Shown here one piece after another: positions 7,990 to 15,901 of a DNA stretch of 23,686 bases. The notes below the pieces were generated by a model. It saw only the letters and a program-made list of their open reading frames with translations, searched no databases and had not been told where the DNA came from. The translations under genes and the position numbers were made by a program. Source of the stretch: CAZKNF01 sp964554105. Lineage in GTDB: Bacteria > Bacteroidota > Rhodothermia > Rhodothermales > VXPQ01. The stretch lies in assembly GCA_964554105.1 (NCBI GenBank), contig CAZKNF010000052.1, positions 1 through 23,686 of the forward strand, written 5' to 3'. Every line of letters begins with the position of its first letter. The first letter of the stretch is position 1.

Positions 7990-9000
7990 ATGGGCTTCTT
8001 TAATCTGTCGACAGACATCGCCATCGATCTCGGCACGGCCAACACGCTGATCTACATCCGCGGCCGTGGCATCATGCTCAATGAGCCGAGCATCGTCGCC
8101 CTGCACCGCAACAGCCGCAAGACGCTCGCCGTCGGCTACGAAGCGCAGCAGATGCACGAGCGCACGCACAAGGAAATCGAAACCATTCGACCGCTCAAGG
8201 ACGGCGTCATCGCCGACTTCGAAGTGGCGGAACAGCTCATCCGCGGACTCATCCGAAAGGTGCAGAAAAGTTGGATGACGTCAATTCGCAACATGGTCGT
8301 ATGCGTGCCCAGCGGCATTACCGAGGTCGAGAAGCGCGCCGTGCGCGACTCCGCCGAGCATGCGGGCGCACGAAAGGTCTTTCTGATTGACGAACCCATG
8401 GCGGCCGCCATCGGAATCGGACTGAACGTGGATGAGCCGGTCGGAAACATGATCGTCGATATCGGCGGCGGTACTACCGAGATTGCCGTGATCGCGCTCA
8501 GCGGCATCGTCATTAACGAGTCGATTCGGGTCGGCGGCGACGAACTCGACAACGCCATCGTACAGTACTTCAAGCGAAATCACAATCTTCTCATCGGCTC
8601 GCGTACGGCCGAACGCATTAAATGCGAAGTGGGAAGCGCGATCGAGCTCGATCCGGAGCTTGAGGTGTCCGTGAAGGGGCGCGACCTCGTGAGTGGAATA
8701 CCTAAAGTGCGGACGATCTCCTCGGAAGATGTACGCGAGGCGCTTCGCGATGCGGTCGCCCAGGTCACGGCAGCTATTCTGCGCTGCCTCGAACGGACCC
8801 CTCCCGAGCTCGGGTCAGATGTCCTGGAAAGGGGCATTATGCTGACCGGCGGAGGCGCGATGCTCAAAGGGCTAAATACGATGGTTCGCAATCGCGTCGA
8901 ACTTCCCGTCTACATTGCCGAAGACCCGCTCACCGCAGTCGTGCGCGGCACGGGCAAGGTTCTAGAGGCAGTCGAAGATTATGAACGTGTGCTGACGTGA
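7990..9000 (+). CDS. mreB: Rod-shape-determining actin homologue MreB
   Basis: The 336-residue protein is a cytoplasmic actin-like filament former that guides the cell-wall elongation machinery at the inner face of the membrane. ATP-binding motifs are intact: phosphate-1 DLGTANTLIY (from residue 13), phosphate-2 IVDIGGGTTEIAVIAL (Asp157, Gly159-161), and the adenosine motif MLTGGGAML (284-292). The family's conserved KPLKDGVIADF-like stretch appears as IRPLKDGVIADFEVAE. The length matches other MreB proteins. MreC follows after 75 bases. MreD, PBP2 and RodA, often next in line, are not found here. Confidence 0.97.
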   Translation: MGFFNLSTDIAIDLGTANTLIYIRGRGIMLNEPSIVALHRNSRKTLAVGYEAQQMHERTHKEIETIRPLKDGVIADFEVAEQLIRGLIRKVQKSWMTSIRNMVVCVPSGITEVEKRAVRDSAEHAGARKVFLIDEPMAAAIGIGLNVDEPVGNMIVDIGGGTTEIAVIALSGIVINESIRVGGDELDNAIVQYFKRNHNLLIGSRTAERIKCEVGSAIELDPELEVSVKGRDLVSGIPKVRTISSEDVREALRDAVAQVTAAILRCLERTPPELGSDVLERGIMLTGGGAMLKGLNTMVRNRVELPVYIAEDPLTAVVRGTGKVLEAVEDYERVLT

Positions 9001-9075
9001 GCTGCGCCGGGATCTCCCCGGACTTTGATTAGTCGGATTGCGGCACACGTTATTCCCAGTACAACGATGCGATAA

Positions 9076-9903
9076 ATGACCTTTCGTCTGTGGGATCGAA
9101 TCCGCGACTGGGTGGTTCTGGGCGTCCTGCTTGCCGTCTCTCTTCTGACGCTCCTGACAGAGAACCAGCCTGTTCTACGCGGGCTCCGAGCCGAAGCGCT
9201 GGAGGCGACGGCATTTCTCGAGGCACGATTCGCGTGGGCCGGCGGTTATTTTCGCGCACTGCGGGAAAATGAGGTTCTTCGGGAGGAGAACATCGTCCTG
9301 TCGAGTCAAGTGGCGCGCTCGCGAGAGGCCATTCTCGAAAACGAGCGCCTGCGACGTCTCATCGGATTTCAGGATACGACGGATTTCGACCTGCAGGCCG
9401 CGAGAATCATCAATAAGGACATCACGCAGCAGCGGAATTTCCTGACGCTGAATGTGGGGTCAGCGGACAGCGTCGATGTCGACATGGCGGTCATCGATGA
9501 GCGCGGCATTATCGGCAAGGTCGTTCTCGTCAGCCGAAATTTCTCGAGCGTAATGCCCTATCTGAACACAGATCTTCGAATTCCATCCAAGGTGCAGCCG
9601 CTCCAAGCTTTCGGCATTGTGCGCTGGGAAGGCGGATCATCGGACCGGCTTCGAATGGATCACGTAGTGAAAACAGAGCCTGTCGAAAGCGGGCAGCTCG
9701 TCGTCACAAGCGGGTACAGCGGCGTCTTTCCAGCCGGACTTCCAGTCGGTGTCATTGACTCCGTTTCGTCACGCACAGGTCGAAACGACCTCTCGATTTT
9801 TCTACGGCCGGCCACTTCCCTATCCACGGCCGAACATGCATTCGTCATTCTCGACAGACCCGACGTCGAGCGCCTCGAACTTGAAGAAGACGCCGTCCAA
9901 TGA
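9076..9903 (+). CDS. mreC: Rod-shape-determining protein MreC
   Basis: A 275-residue elongasome scaffold with one N-terminal membrane helix (about residues 12-28, WVVLGVLLAVSLLTLL), a coiled-coil stretch (about 55-95, with ENEVLREENIVLSSQV), and a periplasmic beta-rich domain with the typical INKDITQQRNFLTLNVGSADSV and GIIGKVVLVSRNFSSVMPYLN patterns. It links the cytoplasmic MreB filaments to wall synthases. The protein ends normally, and its TGA overlaps the ATG of dacB by four bases (ATGA at 9900-9903), so translation of the two is probably coupled. Confidence 0.95.
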   Translation: MTFRLWDRIRDWVVLGVLLAVSLLTLLTENQPVLRGLRAEALEATAFLEARFAWAGGYFRALRENEVLREENIVLSSQVARSREAILENERLRRLIGFQDTTDFDLQAARIINKDITQQRNFLTLNVGSADSVDVDMAVIDERGIIGKVVLVSRNFSSVMPYLNTDLRIPSKVQPLQAFGIVRWEGGSSDRLRMDHVVKTEPVESGQLVVTSGYSGVFPAGLPVGVIDSVSSRTGRNDLSIFLRPATSLSTAEHAFVILDRPDVERLELEEDAVQ

Positions 9904-11444
9904 CGACCCCCAGATCGAGCGTATTGTTATTCCTCCTATGCGCTCTCCGGCTCATTCTACTCCCGGGCGCGCACGCGCAAGCCGTAGGATCGTCGGCATT
10001 AGGTTCGCAAATCGATCGGATTATCGACGCAGAAGAATTCGACAACGCGTTCTGGGGAATTGCGGTGCTCGATCTAGAATCGGGGGACGTCGTCTACGAA
10101 CGGAATGCGCACAAAGCGTTCGTCCCCGCATCCAATACAAAGCTGTACTCGACGTCGGCGGCGCTGGACCTCCTGGGTCCTGCCTACGTCTATCGTACGG
10201 GTCTTTACATCGACGGCCCGATAGAAAACGGAGTCTTACAGGGCAATCTGATTGTCCGAGGTGCGGCCGACCCGACGATCGGCGGCCATTACGATGCGAT
10301 TACCGGTAGATGGGAGGCCGAGATCGATGCCGTGCACCTTTTTCGAGAATGGGCCGACTCCCTCCGCGCGGCCGGCATCACGCGAATAGAGGGTGACATT
10401 ATCGGGGACGACGATGTGGTCGACGACGTGCCGCTGGGTCCCGGCTGGAGCTGGGATGATGAGACGTTCTATTATTCGGCGCAGCTCAGCGGTCTCTCTT
10501 TCAATGACAACGTCGTTCATATGCACGTCGAGTCTGAGGGGCCGGGAAGCCCCGCAAGCATATGGTGGGATCCCATCAACACCGATTATGTGAATGTGAT
10601 AAACCGCACGCGCACGATTCACGCCGACAGCTCGCTCGAGGAAGGCTATCGCCGTCATCGGAATTCGAATACGATTGAAGTATCGACGCTGACGCCCTTC
10701 GGCGACAAGGATATCGAGGAGATCACGGTGGAAAATCCCACCCGGTTTTTTGCTCACGTTCTTCGGGAGACTCTGCAGAATTCCGGTATCCCCGTAGCGG
10801 GTGACGCAGTCGATGTTGACTTTATCTCCATCAAACCCGCGTATTCCGATCCCGGCGTGAGGCGTGTGGCGGTGCACACATCGCTGCCACTGTCCGATAT
10901 CGTACGGATGGTGAATAAGCCGAGTCAGAATCTTTACGCGGACATGCTCATCAAGACGCTCGCCGCGGAGTTTCCGAGGGAGGTCGACGATGCCGAATCC
11001 GGGTCGACGGAACTCGGCCTGGAAGTAGCGATGCAAACATTCGTCACAGCGGGCATCGACACAAGTCGCATCCAACTTGCGGACGGCAGCGGGCTCTCGC
11101 GACACAATCTAGTCACTCCCCAAACGACGGTCAGGCTGCTTGAATTCATGTGGAGGCATCCCGATCGGGCGACGCGCGAAGCGTTCTACGAGTCCCTACC
11201 GGTGGCGGGCGTCGACGGTACGCTGCGAAACCGGATGCGCAGCGGACCGGCGCATCGGAATCTTCGTGGAAAAACCGGATCTCTGTCCAATATTAGCTCG
11301 TTGAGCGGCTACATCCATGCGGCGGACGGAACGCCCCTCGCCTTCTCGGCAATGAGCAACCATTTCACCGAGCCTACGCGCGCCGTCCGACGTGCCCAGG
11401 ATCGTCTTGCGAGTGTGCTGGCGCGGTATAGTAGGCAACCGTAA
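9900..11444 (+). CDS. dacB: D-alanyl-D-alanine carboxypeptidase/endopeptidase, family S13 (PBP4)
   Basis: A 514-residue periplasmic class C penicillin-binding protein that trims or cuts peptide cross-links. A signal peptide with a likely cut after AHA (residue 26 or 27) precedes the mature part. Active-site motifs are complete: SNTK at residues 78-81, SQN at 342-344, and KTG at 458-460. Between the first two lies the long insertion typical of S13 members (GNLIVRGAADPTIG, GDIIGDDDVVDD, GPGWSWDDE and LSFNDNVVHM). It overlaps mreC by four bases, so it probably takes the place where mreD would be and may belong to the elongation operon. A 289-residue frame antisense to it is a shadow. Confidence 0.95.
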   Translation: MTTPRSSVLLFLLCALRLILLPGAHAQAVGSSALGSQIDRIIDAEEFDNAFWGIAVLDLESGDVVYERNAHKAFVPASNTKLYSTSAALDLLGPAYVYRTGLYIDGPIENGVLQGNLIVRGAADPTIGGHYDAITGRWEAEIDAVHLFREWADSLRAAGITRIEGDIIGDDDVVDDVPLGPGWSWDDETFYYSAQLSGLSFNDNVVHMHVESEGPGSPASIWWDPINTDYVNVINRTRTIHADSSLEEGYRRHRNSNTIEVSTLTPFGDKDIEEITVENPTRFFAHVLRETLQNSGIPVAGDAVDVDFISIKPAYSDPGVRRVAVHTSLPLSDIVRMVNKPSQNLYADMLIKTLAAEFPREVDDAESGSTELGLEVAMQTFVTAGIDTSRIQLADGSGLSRHNLVTPQTTVRLLEFMWRHPDRATREAFYESLPVAGVDGTLRNRMRSGPAHRNLRGKTGSLSNISSLSGYIHAADGTPLAFSAMSNHFTEPTRAVRRAQDRLASVLARYSRQP

Positions 11445-11502
11445 AGGCCGGCATGTATCCCGCATTTGGAGACCGATCCAGGTCGAACTTTGAACCAGAG
11501 GC

Positions 11503-11530
11503 GGCGTCTAAAACGCCAACTCGATATAAT
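11503..11530 (+). promoter_or_regulatory. Possible internal promoter with hairpin before hslV
   Basis: TATAAT at 11525-11530 is an exact -10 hexamer. A hairpin GGCGT/ACGCC (11503-11507 with 11513-11517) precedes it. No good -35 lies at the right distance. If active, transcription would start near 11537. That would exclude the ATG at 11529 and favour the ATG at 11559 as the hslV start. Confidence 0.35.
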
Positions 11531-11558
11531 GACGAACAATCATACAGACGAATTGCCA

Positions 11559-12119
11559 ATGAGCAGCGACCGCTTTCCGTTGATGCATGCCACCACCGTC
11601 CTGGGGCTGCGACACAACGGAAAAGTCGCGCTGGGCTCTGACGGCCAGGCCACGATGAAGGACACCGTCATGAAGCACAATGCCGAGAAGGTACGGACGC
11701 TGTATGACGGCCGTATCTTGGTCGGTTTTGCCGGAGCAACGGCGGATGCATTTACATTATTTGAGCGGTTCGAGGAGAAGCTCGAACAGTACAGTGGAAA
11801 CGTTACGAGGTCGGCCGTAGAGCTGGCCAAGGAATGGCGAACCGACCGATACTTGCGGCGCCTCGAGGCGCTGCTCGCCGTCGGATCAGCCGAACGATTG
11901 CTGTTGATAAGTGGAACCGGCGATGTTATCGAGCCGGATGACGAGATTGTTTCGATCGGGTCGGGCGGACCCTACGCGCTCGCAGCCGCCAGGGCGACAA
12001 AGAAACTTGCCGGGCAGCTGAGTGCACGAGAGATCGTCGAGCATTCGCTTACGATCGCTGCGGAGATATGTATTTATACGAACGACCATCTTACCATCCT
12101 GGAAATTGATGCCGACTAA
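11559..12119 (+). CDS. hslV: ATP-dependent protease subunit HslV
   Basis: The protein is the N-terminal-threonine peptidase subunit that stacks with the HslU ATPase ring. After a short propeptide the mature chain begins at the double threonine of HATTVLGLRHNG (Thr12 as numbered from the chosen start). Then follow GSDGQATM, the conserved AEKVRTLYDGRILVGFAGATADAFTLFERFE block, and GSGGPYALAAARAT. From the ATG at 11559 it has 186 residues, close to other HslV proteins; an ATG at 11529 and a TTG at 11466 would only add a non-conserved tail. Propeptides before the catalytic Thr are known from the CodW type. The HslU gene is not adjacent: an NYN-fold gene lies in between. Confidence 0.95.
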   Translation: MSSDRFPLMHATTVLGLRHNGKVALGSDGQATMKDTVMKHNAEKVRTLYDGRILVGFAGATADAFTLFERFEEKLEQYSGNVTRSAVELAKEWRTDRYLRRLEALLAVGSAERLLLISGTGDVIEPDDEIVSIGSGGPYALAAARATKKLAGQLSAREIVEHSLTIAAEICIYTNDHLTILEIDAD

Positions 12120-12166
12120 ATTTTCGTTGTTCTTGGCTATTTCCCACTATTCTGGTCCAGTATTCC

Positions 12167-13336
12167 ATGAGTTACGGCGCCTCCGAGGGCGGGCGTGATC
12201 GTCAGAGTGCCCGCGCAGCTATTTTTATCGATTACGAAGATATTATTCACACGCTTAATGAAAGGCCGGAGCATCACGAGGATGCCGGGAAGCTTGTCTC
12301 CGAGATGCTGGAGGCTCTGACGCGGAGCCTCCTTCAGGAGCGAGGCACGCAGGCGGCGGTTTCGAGAGCGTACGCTGATTTTGCGAATCTCGATGGCATG
12401 GGCGACGCCGTGCAGCGCATGCTCTATCTGCAGGGCGTCGAAACCAGATTCGTTCCGAGAGCGCCGCAGCCAAACGCCTCCGAGATTCAACTATGCGTCG
12501 ACGCCATGGATATCCTGCACCACCGTGTGGATATCGACATGTTCGTGCTCCTCACGGGACGACGCAGCTATCTTCCTCTCGTACAGCACCTCAAGCGCTT
12601 CGGCAGACGTGTTCTGATTGCGGCTGTTGAAGAGCCGCCGTCTCTGGATCACGTCCAGGACCTGGACGGCGAGTGGTTTTTCGACGCACGAGATCTACTG
12701 AGCTCGACATCGGTTCGGCGGCCGGGCATCCACTCGACGAACACTGCGGAAACGGAGAACGGCTCTCATTATCGCAAATCGAGCCAATATCGGTCGATTG
12801 AAAATCCGGTACTGATCAGGACGCTCGAGATCATCGACGAACACTTCGGTCATTATGACGAGGTGTACCTCACTCCCCTCCTCCGCAAGATGTCGGAGAT
12901 ATTCGACGAGCGGACCTGCGACCCCAAGGCGATCGTAAGCGATTTGCAGAAGCATGTTGCAGTTCGCCTGGAGAAACGTGAGGGATTTCCGCATGATTAC
13001 ACCGTGCTGATCGTGAACAAGGACCATCCGGACGTCGCACGCGTGCAGCAAGAAGCAGCGTATACGAATCCGTATCCAAAAGACGATGATTCGTCGTGGG
13101 ACGCCAGCGCTTTTGAGGGATTCGGCGACTCCGGCTCCGATGGGTATGGTGCGCCGGGGCGCGGCGGATCCGATGGCGAATACGTCAATGACGGCCAGGC
13201 CGAAGTTGGCGACGAAGGAGATGCTGATTTCGCTACGTTCGATGGCTACGGTGCATCGAACGACGAGTACGATGCCGCATTCGGTGACGATGAATTCTCA
13301 GGTGATGACTATGATGAGCCTTCAAGAGAAGGATAA
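12167..13336 (+). CDS. NYN-fold protein with altered active site and acidic tail
   Basis: A 389-residue protein with three parts. Residues about 15-180 resemble the NYN (PIN-like RNase) fold: AIFIDYEDI in strand one with Asp22, SEIQLCVDAMDIL with Asp112, and MFVLLTGRRSYLPLVQHLKRFGRRVLI. NYN nucleases normally carry KGVD and SGDxDF at the last two sites; here these read SEIQ and TGRRSY, so acidic residues are lost and RNase activity is doubtful. Residues about 210-295 (NPVLIRTLEIIDEHFGHYDEV and onward) look like a small helical, winged-helix-like module; its family is not certain. The last 85 residues or so are a Gly/Asp/Glu/Ser/Tyr-rich, strongly acidic, probably disordered tail. It starts 47 bases after hslV and overlaps hslU by about 26 bases. 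A role with the protease is a guess from position only. Confidence 0.85.
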   Translation: MSYGASEGGRDRQSARAAIFIDYEDIIHTLNERPEHHEDAGKLVSEMLEALTRSLLQERGTQAAVSRAYADFANLDGMGDAVQRMLYLQGVETRFVPRAPQPNASEIQLCVDAMDILHHRVDIDMFVLLTGRRSYLPLVQHLKRFGRRVLIAAVEEPPSLDHVQDLDGEWFFDARDLLSSTSVRRPGIHSTNTAETENGSHYRKSSQYRSIENPVLIRTLEIIDEHFGHYDEVYLTPLLRKMSEIFDERTCDPKAIVSDLQKHVAVRLEKREGFPHDYTVLIVNKDHPDVARVQQEAAYTNPYPKDDDSSWDASAFEGFGDSGSDGYGAPGRGGSDGEYVNDGQAEVGDEGDADFATFDGYGASNDEYDAAFGDDEFSGDDYDEPSREG

Positions 13337-14756
13337 ATTGGCAGCGGGAAACGAGCTTACGCCACGGCAAATAGTAGCGGAGCTCGATAAATACATTATA
13401 GGTCAGGATGACGCGAAGAAGAGCGTCGCCATCGCGCTTAGAAACCGCTGGAGGCGGCAGAACGCTCCGGATGAGATGCGCGATGAGATCATGCCCAACA
13501 ATATTATAATGATTGGCCCGACCGGCGTCGGCAAGACGGAAATTGCCCGCCGTCTGGCCCGGCTGTCCGGGGCCCCGTTTATAAAGGTGGAAGCGACGAA
13601 GTTCACGGAAGTGGGTTACGTCGGACGTGACGTAGACTCGATGATCCGCGATCTCGTCGACATTGCGATCAATATCGTTCGGGAAGAACAGGAGGCAGAC
13701 GTTCAAGATCGTGCGCGTGATCTTGCGGATGAGCGCATCCTCGATATCCTCATTCCACCGGCGAAACAGGCGCAGCGATCCAATCAGGTTGTGAGCGGAC
13801 CCGGATTCGTGATTCAGCCGAATGACGAGAACGGCGACGAATCAGCCGAGGATCTTTCCGAAGCGGAGCTGCGAGAGCGGACAAGAAAGAAATTTCGTGA
13901 GAAGCTGCAGCGCGGGGATCTGGAAGAGCGAGAGATCGAGATAGAGGTATCGGCGGATCAGTCGCCAATGCTTCAGGTGTTTGGCCCTATGGGCATGGAA
14001 GAGATGGGGGTCAATCTGCAGGATCTCTTCGGCAACATGGGCAACAAGAAACGGAAGAAGCGCCGGGTCAAGATAGAAGAAGCACGCGAGCTGCTCGTTC
14101 AAGAGGAGGCGCAGAAGCTTATCGACATGGACAAGGTCAAGCACGAGGCGCTCGAGCGGACGCAGCAGTCGGGGATCGTGTTTATCGATGAGATAGACAA
14201 GGTTACCGTTCGTTCGGGCAAGAACGGAGGACCAGACGTTTCGCGCGAAGGCGTACAGCGGGACCTCCTGCCGATTGTCGAGGGATCGAACGTCACGACC
14301 AAGCACGGAATGGTAAAGACGGATCACATCCTCTTTATCGCGAGCGGCGCCTTTCACGTCTCGAAGCCAAGCGATCTGATTCCGGAAATGCAGGGGCGAT
14401 TTCCAATCCGCGTGGAACTGCGAAGCCTGAATGAAGATGACTTCTACGAGATCCTCACGAAACCGAAGAACGCTCTTCTGAAGCAGTATACTGCGCTGAT
14501 GACCTCAGAGGACGTGAGCATCGAGTTTACAGACGATGCGGTGAAGGAGATCGCCCGGATTGCCGCGGAAGTCAATTCGGAAGTCGAGAACATCGGCGCC
14601 AGACGCCTCCACACGATACTTACCACCCTGCTCGAGGACATTCTCTTCGACATCCCCAACGAAACCATCCGGCATATCGAAGTTGATGGAGCCATGGTCG
14701 AAGAGAAGCTCAGCTCCATCGTCAAGAATCGGGATCTCAGCCAGTACATCCTCTAG
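13311..14756 (+). CDS. hslU: ATP-dependent protease ATPase subunit HslU
   Basis: An AAA+ unfoldase that feeds proteins to HslV. Motifs are complete: ELTPRQIVAELDKYIIGQ at the N-terminus, Walker A GPTGVGKT (about 69-76), pore loop GYVGRD (about 102-107), a charged insertion (I) domain around 160-270, Walker B IVFIDEID (about 289-296), and QGRFPIRVELRSL with sensor residues. The C-terminal SQYIL matches the tail that docks into HslV. I placed the start at the ATG at 13311 because AGGTGA (13300-13305) stands five bases before it; an ATG at 13314 is also possible, and the upstream in-frame extension to 13086 is just the acidic-tail coding region in another frame. It gives 481 residues, slightly longer than E. 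coli HslU. The start lies inside the preceding gene, suggesting translational coupling. Confidence 0.95.
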   Translation: MMSLQEKDKLAAGNELTPRQIVAELDKYIIGQDDAKKSVAIALRNRWRRQNAPDEMRDEIMPNNIIMIGPTGVGKTEIARRLARLSGAPFIKVEATKFTEVGYVGRDVDSMIRDLVDIAINIVREEQEADVQDRARDLADERILDILIPPAKQAQRSNQVVSGPGFVIQPNDENGDESAEDLSEAELRERTRKKFREKLQRGDLEEREIEIEVSADQSPMLQVFGPMGMEEMGVNLQDLFGNMGNKKRKKRRVKIEEARELLVQEEAQKLIDMDKVKHEALERTQQSGIVFIDEIDKVTVRSGKNGGPDVSREGVQRDLLPIVEGSNVTTKHGMVKTDHILFIASGAFHVSKPSDLIPEMQGRFPIRVELRSLNEDDFYEILTKPKNALLKQYTALMTSEDVSIEFTDDAVKEIARIAAEVNSEVENIGARRLHTILTTLLEDILFDIPNETIRHIEVDGAMVEEKLSSIVKNRDLSQYIL

Positions 14757-15749
14757 TTGAGCCACCTCGTGAGTCTGACCACCACGATTCACGCGCTGAA
14801 CGACGCCGGCATCGACGAACGATGGGGAACGCTGTGGCGCAAGTCGCCGCAGCGATCGCCTTTCTCAACCTCGTCATTTCTCCGTGCGACGGCCGAGGTT
14901 ACCGACGGACTCCGCGTCCGCGTCCACCTGGTTGAAGATGGGAGCGACGACGTCGCAGGCTGTGCGCTCCACTGGCGCCGCCGGGGCCCTTACAGTGAAG
15001 TGGTTATTCCCGCGTTTACTCCCTATTCGGGATTCCTGCTTCGCGACCCGATGAGAGAGACCGATGTCCACGCTCGCCGCGCGCCGTTGGAGCATCTGCT
15101 CGAGAGCATTGAGGCGAACTATCACGTAATTCGCATCCACTTGCCGCCCGGTTTAGACGATATTCGGCCGGCCGTATGGCGTGGGTGGACTCCGCTTCCC
15201 CTCTACACGTACGAACATGAGCTGAGTGCATCCGAAGATCCAACAAATGGCTGGTCCTCGAGCACCGCAAACTATTTCCGGCAGCACGCCGAGGAGTTTG
15301 ACCTAGTGGAGCCGAGTGCGGCGGTATGTGCATCACTCTGCGCCGTAAGTTACGGGCGCAGCGGACGCGAGCCGCCTATGCGAACCGATCGAATCCGTCA
15401 TTTTCTCGAACGCCTGACGAACGACGGCGACGTCGTAATTTATGGCGCGCTTGGCAAGGACTCGAATGAGATTGAAGCCGCCGTTGCCGTTCCGCGCGAC
15501 GACAGATCCGCCTTTTACTGGATTGCCGGAAGCCTCCCGGGGCCGGCGATGACGGTCCTTGTCGGCAAGCTTTTTGAGCATCTCGCGAGGCAGGGAACGA
15601 ACCGCTTTGATTTCGTAGGCGCGAATACGCCTTCGATCGCCGAATTCAAACGCAAGTTCGGAAGCCGCCTGGCGCCGTATCAGCGCATCGAGCGCTTCAC
15701 CCGAGCGGAATTAAGACTGCTGCACACCCTCAAGCAGATTTTGCGCTGA
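14757..15749 (+). CDS. FemAB/GNAT-like acyltransferase-fold protein
   Basis: A roughly 330-residue cytoplasmic protein without a signal peptide. The C-terminal part has the acetyltransferase-fold pattern known from FemAB-like and GNAT proteins: IYGALGKDSNEIEAAVAV, YWIAGSLPG, LFEHLARQGTNRFDFVGANTPSIAEFKRKFG and RLAPYQRIERFT. FemAB-type enzymes move amino acids from tRNA onto peptidoglycan peptides, and relatives modify other envelope polymers; the substrate here cannot be read. The frame begins with TTG at 14757, directly after the hslU stop; a GTG at 14769 is an alternative, so the exact start is unsure. It is followed by a 152-bp gap with a short CACGGT/ACCGTG hairpin (15833-15847) but no T tract. 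Confidence 0.7.
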   Translation: MSHLVSLTTTIHALNDAGIDERWGTLWRKSPQRSPFSTSSFLRATAEVTDGLRVRVHLVEDGSDDVAGCALHWRRRGPYSEVVIPAFTPYSGFLLRDPMRETDVHARRAPLEHLLESIEANYHVIRIHLPPGLDDIRPAVWRGWTPLPLYTYEHELSASEDPTNGWSSSTANYFRQHAEEFDLVEPSAAVCASLCAVSYGRSGREPPMRTDRIRHFLERLTNDGDVVIYGALGKDSNEIEAAVAVPRDDRSAFYWIAGSLPGPAMTVLVGKLFEHLARQGTNRFDFVGANTPSIAEFKRKFGSRLAPYQRIERFTRAELRLLHTLKQILR

Positions 15750-15901
15750 ACGTGCGGCTTCTACTTCCTTATCTTTCGTGCCGCGCTCCGGAGGCGCCCA
15801 AGTCGTCGGATAGGCAAACGGCTGATCTGACGCACGGTGACACCGTGGGACCGCGGCGCGCGAAATTCGCTCAGACCTCCTAAGATTCAGATCATTCGGC
15901 A

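Noticed and set aside
10236..11105. 289-residue minus-strand frame
   Set aside because: It is antisense to dacB, whose active-site motifs are all intact on the plus strand.
13086..13310. Long N-terminal extension of hslU
   Set aside because: The extra residues are the acidic-tail codons of the NYN gene read in another frame and match no HslU N-terminus; AGGTGA and the family start both favour 13311.
15833..15847. CACGGT/ACCGTG hairpin after the FemAB-like gene
   Set aside because: A perfect 6-bp stem with a 3-base loop, but GC-rich sequence and not a T run follows, so it is not called a terminator.
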